Assembly: GCF_013364355.1 (NCBI RefSeq)
Contig: NZ_CP054931.1
Span: 1 to 64,000 of the forward strand
Direction of reading: 5' to 3'
Source: Stenotrophomonas sp. NA06056
GTDB lineage: Bacteria; Pseudomonadota; Gammaproteobacteria; Xanthomonadales; Xanthomonadaceae
Length of the DNA: 64,000 bases
Notes under the pieces: generated by a model
Database searches by the model: none
The model's input: only the letters and a program-made list of their open reading frames with translations
Told to the model about the DNA's origin: nothing
Program-made: the position numbers and the translations under genes
Shown here: positions 60,171 to 64,000 of the stretch, one piece after another
Position numbering within the stretch: the first letter of the stretch is position 1
Layout of the letters: each line of letters begins with the position of its first letter

Positions 60171-60821
60171 TTACAGGGGTTCCGGCCCGAAGTGCTTCAG
60201 CCCCAACCTCGCCAGGTCTTCCGGGCGCTCGAAATAGGCTTCGTCGAAGGCGTGCAGGGCGGCCTGCTCGTCTTCGCTCATCGCACCGTACAGGTCGGTC
60301 AGTTCCTTGATTGCCGGGTCGTCTTCCAGCCGGTCCAGCAGCCCGCGCATGCCCGCCAGGATCGCGTGCGTCTGTGCTGCGCCCATCGCCTGCAATGCGC
60401 GCAGCGCCAGTTGGCAGGTGGGATCGCCCCAGTTGCACAGGAACTGCATGAAGCCGCCGTTGTTGATGTCCGCTTCCATCCGCCACAACGCGACCAGTTG
60501 CTGGTCTTCGTCGGACAGCGCATCCAACGACCATGCGGCGGCCTTCAAGCGCGCCAGCGCCGCCTCGTAACGGTCATCCCACACCTGGTTGGGGATATCG
60601 ACCACGCCATCCTCGCGCGGCGCCAGCAGGGCCGGCCAGTTCACGCCCAGGCCATTGGCCGTCGCGACCCACTGCGCACGTTGTTCGGCCGTGGCTTCGA
60701 ACAGGGCTGGCGCCCAGCGCAGCGGCTGGCGGGTCCGGCGGCCATCGGCCAGGGTCAGCAGGATGAAGTCGTCATCGAAGCTGACGTCGATGACACGCAG
60801 GGAAGCGAAAACGTTGGTCAT
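60171..60821 (-). CDS. DMP19/DUF4375-like protein with a DUF2442-type N-terminus
   Basis: A 216-residue protein of unknown function. The first ~85 residues (FDDDFILLTLADGRRTRQPLRW) resemble DUF2442. The rest contains VWRMEADINNGGF-like LWRMEADINNGGFMQFLCN, a hallmark of DMP19/DUF4375 proteins. The ATG at 60821 is the first plausible start. Its terminus abuts a SMAG repeat. Confidence 0.7.
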   Translation of the reverse strand: MTNVFASLRVIDVSFDDDFILLTLADGRRTRQPLRWAPALFEATAEQRAQWVATANGLGVNWPALLAPREDGVVDIPNQVWDDRYEAALARLKAAAWSLDALSDEDQQLVALWRMEADINNGGFMQFLCNWGDPTCQLALRALQAMGAAQTHAILAGMRGLLDRLEDDPAIKELTDLYGAMSEDEQAALHAFDEAYFERPEDLARLGLKHFGPEPL

Positions 60822-60852
60822 GCGGGTCAGGATAGCGGGCCCGCATGTGGGC

Positions 60853-61746
60853 TCACACGTCGCCGCCGTCCGCCCAGCCTTCACCCGTACCGGCCTGGAA
60901 CACGCGGTCGTCGGACTGCACGTCACCGGCAGGCAGATGCGCCTGGTCGGCCAGCGTGGCATAGATCGGGGTGAAGTCCGGCGATGTCGCCTGCATCAGC
61001 TGTTCGAAGCTGTCGATGACGAAGTAGGTCTTCTGGAAGGTGTCGATGCGGTAGCGCGTGCGCATGATCCGCTGCAGGTCGAAACCGATGCGGTTCGGTG
61101 CGGCCGACTCCAGCGAGTACAGCGATTCGCCCTTCGACGAGACGATGCCGGCACCGTAGATGCGCATGCCGTCGGGGGTATCGATCAGGCCGAATTCCAC
61201 CGTGTACCAGTACAGGCGGGTCAGGTTCTGCAGCGCCTCCGGGCCGATCGCGTGCGCTTTGACGCCACCACGACCGTAGGCCTCCATGTAGTTGGCGAAC
61301 ACCGGGTTCATCAGCAGCGGCACGTGACCGAACAGGTCATGGAACAGGTCAGGTTCGGCGATGTAGTCGATCTGGTCAGGGCGACGGATCCACCAGGTCA
61401 CCGGAAACCGACGGTTGGCCAGGTGGTCGAAGAAATCCAGTTCCGGCAGCAGCCCTTCAACGCCGACCAGCGTCCAGCCGGTGGCGGCGCCGAGCACCTC
61501 GTTGAGCTGGTCGAAGCGCGGGATCATGTGCGCGCTCATGCCCATCTCGTCCTGCGCATCCAGGAATTCCTGGCAGGCGCGGCCGACCAGCAGTTCGCGC
61601 TGGCGCTGGTACAGCGTGCTCCAGGTGGCGTGGTCGTCGGCGGTATAGGTGTCCCACGGCTGCTCGACGAGCGCGGTGGTGTACACCGGCACGTAGCCCT
61701 TGTCGGTCTGCTGGTGTTCGACGCGGCGGGGCTGGGCGAGGTCCAT
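60853..61746 (-). CDS. phhA: Phenylalanine 4-monooxygenase
   Basis: Iron- and pterin-dependent hydroxylation of phenylalanine to tyrosine. The 297-residue product has the iron-binding HDLFGHVPLLMNPVFANYM and the downstream Glu in YWYTVEFGLI. It also has IYGAGIVSSKGES, typical of bacterial PhhA. A divergent Lrp-family regulator gene lies 125 bp away. Confidence 0.96.
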   Translation of the reverse strand: MDLAQPRRVEHQQTDKGYVPVYTTALVEQPWDTYTADDHATWSTLYQRQRELLVGRACQEFLDAQDEMGMSAHMIPRFDQLNEVLGAATGWTLVGVEGLLPELDFFDHLANRRFPVTWWIRRPDQIDYIAEPDLFHDLFGHVPLLMNPVFANYMEAYGRGGVKAHAIGPEALQNLTRLYWYTVEFGLIDTPDGMRIYGAGIVSSKGESLYSLESAAPNRIGFDLQRIMRTRYRIDTFQKTYFVIDSFEQLMQATSPDFTPIYATLADQAHLPAGDVQSDDRVFQAGTGEGWADGGDV

Positions 61747-61789
61747 GGAAGACTCCTTGACGGGATACCCACGATGCTAGGGCAGGGCG

Positions 61790-61817
61790 CGCGCAACAGG
61801 GTTGCAAAAGTTGCGCG
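61790..61817. promoter_or_regulatory. Inverted repeat in the phhA-lrp spacer
   Basis: CGCGCAAC and GTTGCGCG are perfect 8-bp arms separated by 12 bp. The repeat sits 44-71 bp upstream of phhA. Candidate regulator site. Confidence 0.5.
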
Positions 61818-61832
61818 GATCAGCCCGCCTGG

Positions 61833-61847
61833 CGCAATATCATTGCG
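61833..61847. promoter_or_regulatory. Lrp-like palindrome in the phhA-lrp spacer
   Basis: CGCAAT-ATC-ATTGCG is a perfect 6-bp-armed palindrome 25 bp before the lrp start, with the length and AT centre usual for Lrp/AsnC sites. Confidence 0.55.
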
Positions 61848-61871
61848 TACTCACCATGTTGCGGGGCAACA

Positions 61872-62354
61872 ATGGCCGGAGAAGTCCAGTTCGATCGCAC
61901 GGATATACGTCTGCTGGCTGAAATCCAGCGGGATGGTCGCGCCACCAACGCGGAGCTGGCCACACGGGTGAACCTGTCGCCGTCGGCCTGCCTGCGCCGC
62001 TTGCAGCGGCTGGAAAGCGAAGGCGTGATCGTCGGCTACGGCGCACGCCTGGAGCCGCGCCGGCTGGGGCTGGGGCTGCAGGCCTTCGTGCGTGTACAGC
62101 TGGAAAAACATGACCAGGCGGCGATCGGGCACTTTGTCGACAGCGTGCAGGCCTGGGATGAAGTGGTGGCCTGCCACGCCCTGACCGGTGACATGGACTA
62201 CCTGTTGCATGTCTACGTGCGCGACCTGGAACATTTTTCGCGCTTCCTGCTGGACAAGCTGCTCAATGCCGGTGGCGTCGCCGACGCCAACTCCAGCTTC
62301 GTGCTGCGCACGGTCAAGGGATTCCAAGCGCTGCCGCTGTCGCAGCTGGAATGA
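61872..62354 (+). CDS. Lrp/AsnC-family transcriptional regulator
   Basis: The 160-residue product has an N-terminal helix-turn-helix (ATNAELATRVNLSPSACLRRLQRL) and a RAM effector domain (GDMDYLLHVYVRDLEHFSRFL). Divergence from phhA and two shared inverted repeats suggest it controls phhA, probably in response to phenylalanine or tyrosine. Confidence 0.92.
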   Translation: MAGEVQFDRTDIRLLAEIQRDGRATNAELATRVNLSPSACLRRLQRLESEGVIVGYGARLEPRRLGLGLQAFVRVQLEKHDQAAIGHFVDSVQAWDEVVACHALTGDMDYLLHVYVRDLEHFSRFLLDKLLNAGGVADANSSFVLRTVKGFQALPLSQLE

Positions 62355-62458
62355 ACCGGCGGCCGCGTGATTTGACGGCGGCGGACGGGTAGCCGAGCAT
62401 CGCTGCCTTGCGGCGCGTGCACGCGCAGGTGCCGCCGTGTTCTTCTTCGATTGCAGGC

Positions 62459-64000
62459 ATGTCCGATACTCCACACCCGGTGCTTCACACCCTTTTCCTG
62501 CCGCTGCAGCGCAAGGCGCTTGCGCGTTTCATCGGCCATGGCACGGCACCGCAGACGGCCCTGGAACAGGCCGGCCTGATGGCCGCACTGCTGTGCCGCC
62601 AGCGCCTGCATTCGCCGGCGCAGGTCGAACGCCTGCTGCACGATGCCTGTGCGCTGTTCGCCGCCGACAGCAGCGCTGCGGTCACGCACCTCGCGGGGCA
62701 GGGCGGCGGCGCGCAACCGGAACTGGATGCCTGGTTGTCCGACCTTGCTGCAAACGGCGTGCTGCTGGCACCGGCGGAGATCGCCCAGGCCTTCCTCGCC
62801 AGCTCACCGCAGCACTACCCGGGATTGGCGCTGCAGCAGGCCTGCCAGGAGACCCTGAGCGAGCATTCCATTCGTTTTCCGGCGGCCTTTGGCAGCGAAG
62901 AGGACGACGCCGATGACACTGCCGAGGCTGCGCACGCCGATACGCACGCGGTCGAGCGCAACGGCCTGTACACCTCCGAACAGGCACGCGTGCTGCGCAC
63001 GATCGCCGCCAATCCGGACGAGCTGATCGACCTCGACGGCTACGCCGGTACCGGCAAGGGACACCTGGTGCTGGCGCTGATGGATGCACGGCCGGGCCGC
63101 TATACCTACGTGGCACCCATGCGAGGGCAGGTGGAGGCGTTCCGTGCCCGCGTACGTGGCGAGACCGCCAAGCGGCTGCTGACCCAGATCGAGTTTGCCA
63201 ACCTGCTTGCGCAGCACGCAGCCCGCAATGGCAGGACCGCCGGCTTCGTGGCGACCTACCGTATCAGTACCTTGTCGGCGCGCGAAATCGCGGCCCGCAT
63301 CGGCCTGCAGGGTGTCGGCAGCAGAACGCCGGAACAGATGCTGAGGACCGCACTCGATGCCATCACCCTATGGTGTGCGTCGTCGGCCACCAGCCTGCAG
63401 CCCTGGCACTTCAAGCGCACGGTGCATTGGTCGATGATCAATGCCGAGCCCTACATTGCCGCTGCCGAGCATGTCTGGCGCTGCATGTTCGACAGTGCCA
63501 CCCAGCGCGGCGGCTGCCTGAGCCTGACCACGGGCCACATTGGCAAGTGGTTGGCGCTGCGTGGCGTTGCCCCGCCAGTGGAAATGGGCATGCTGCTGAT
63601 CGATGAAGCGCATGACCTCAGCCCGTCATGGCGGCAGCTGCTGGCCGCGCATGCGCCGGGCGTGGTCAGTCTGGGAGATCCGCACCAGCGCCTGAGCGGA
63701 AGCGTGCCACGCTGGAACGCGGCCAAGGTGGTGGAGATGCACCAGTCGGTGCGGCAGGGCAGCCAGGTCGATGGCCTGGTCAACCAGGCACTGGCGATGG
63801 ACTACCTCGGGCGCGACAGCGGGCCGTTCATGGGTGCGACCGACCGCGCAACCGGCGTGCTGCACTATGCAGACTGGTCGCAGGTGCCCGACGGCGGCAT
63901 CCGCATCTACGGTGACCTGCTGCGGTTGATGCAGGATGCGGCGCGGCTGCACGTACGTGGCGCGCGGCTGCACATCCATTCGTCCACGTATCGACTTCTG
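62459..64000 (+). CDS. Helicase-like P-loop ATPase (partial, runs off the window)
   Basis: The first 514 codons are open without a stop to the last base. Motifs resemble superfamily 1 helicases: P-loop DGYAGTGKG around residues 194-201, Walker B LLIDEAHDLSPSW from about 380, and motif III LGDPHQRLSG near 405. The long N-terminal region (1-180) is not recognised. The P-loop ends in Gly, not the usual Thr or Ser. The start ATG at 62459 has only a weak GCAGG upstream. C-terminal helicase motifs would lie beyond the window. Confidence 0.75.
   Translation, partial: MSDTPHPVLHTLFLPLQRKALARFIGHGTAPQTALEQAGLMAALLCRQRLHSPAQVERLLHDACALFAADSSAAVTHLAGQGGGAQPELDAWLSDLAANGVLLAPAEIAQAFLASSPQHYPGLALQQACQETLSEHSIRFPAAFGSEEDDADDTAEAAHADTHAVERNGLYTSEQARVLRTIAANPDELIDLDGYAGTGKGHLVLALMDARPGRYTYVAPMRGQVEAFRARVRGETAKRLLTQIEFANLLAQHAARNGRTAGFVATYRISTLSAREIAARIGLQGVGSRTPEQMLRTALDAITLWCASSATSLQPWHFKRTVHWSMINAEPYIAAAEHVWRCMFDSATQRGGCLSLTTGHIGKWLALRGVAPPVEMGMLLIDEAHDLSPSWRQLLAAHAPGVVSLGDPHQRLSGSVPRWNAAKVVEMHQSVRQGSQVDGLVNQALAMDYLGRDSGPFMGATDRATGVLHYADWSQVPDGGIRIYGDLLRLMQDAARLHVRGARLHIHSSTYRLL

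Overview
The window looks like the first 64 kb of a chromosome numbered from dnaA. It is GC-rich and gene-dense, and almost certainly comes from Stenotrophomonas (Xanthomonadaceae). Three things point there: the order dnaA-dnaN-recF-gyrB followed by a tonB-exbB-exbD1-exbD2 block, two abundant TonB-dependent receptors, and GTAG-ended inverted repeats of the kind described as SMAG elements in S. maltophilia. No rRNA, tRNA, CRISPR array or insertion sequence was seen.

Layout. (1) 1-7.3 kb: replication genes dnaA, dnaN, recF, gyrB, with DnaA boxes in two intergenic regions (1.3-1.6 kb and 2.7-3.6 kb) and five parS-like palindromes between 2.7 and 4.7 kb. (2) 7.3-16.8 kb: housekeeping and envelope genes: CPBP protease, M48 lipoprotein, TPR protein, the TonB energising complex, cardiolipin synthase, pdxJ and a radical SAM protein. 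(3) 16.9-23.0 kb: an RHS locus split into a signal-peptide-bearing part, a 59-residue ORF, an RHS core with a predicted zinc-protease tip, and a small lipoprotein that may be the immunity or partner protein. (4) 23-40 kb: metabolic genes (2OG oxygenase, fbp, aromatic aminotransferase), a TonB receptor, a Ku-LigD end-joining pair bracketed by SMAG repeats, and an alcohol/aldehyde dehydrogenase pair with a divergent sigma-54 activator.

(5) 39.2-60.1 kb: a large uronate/pectin utilisation region. It holds kdgK-eda, a TonB receptor, a 1267-residue LamG protein of unknown activity, a cupin dioxygenase, two esterases, a FAH-family hydratase, a TRAP transporter (dctPQM), a GH43 enzyme, a LacI-family regulator, kduI-kduD and an SGNH esterase-cupin fusion. 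A repeated 9-bp motif, ATGACACCG, sits upstream of five of its transcription units and is the best candidate for the LacI operator. The model is import of oligouronides or side-chain sugars across the outer membrane by the TonB receptor, periplasmic trimming by the esterases, GH43 and LamG protein, TRAP uptake, and conversion through KduI/KduD/KdgK/Eda to pyruvate and glyceraldehyde-3-phosphate. No recognisable polysaccharide lyase is in the window, although KduI needs a lyase product as its substrate.

(6) 60.2-64 kb: a DMP19-like protein, phenylalanine hydroxylase with a divergent Lrp-type regulator, and the first 514 codons of a helicase-like ATPase that runs off the end.

Start codons were chosen by ribosome-binding site, signal peptide and family N-terminus. 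All functional names rest on motif recognition by eye; no database search was run.
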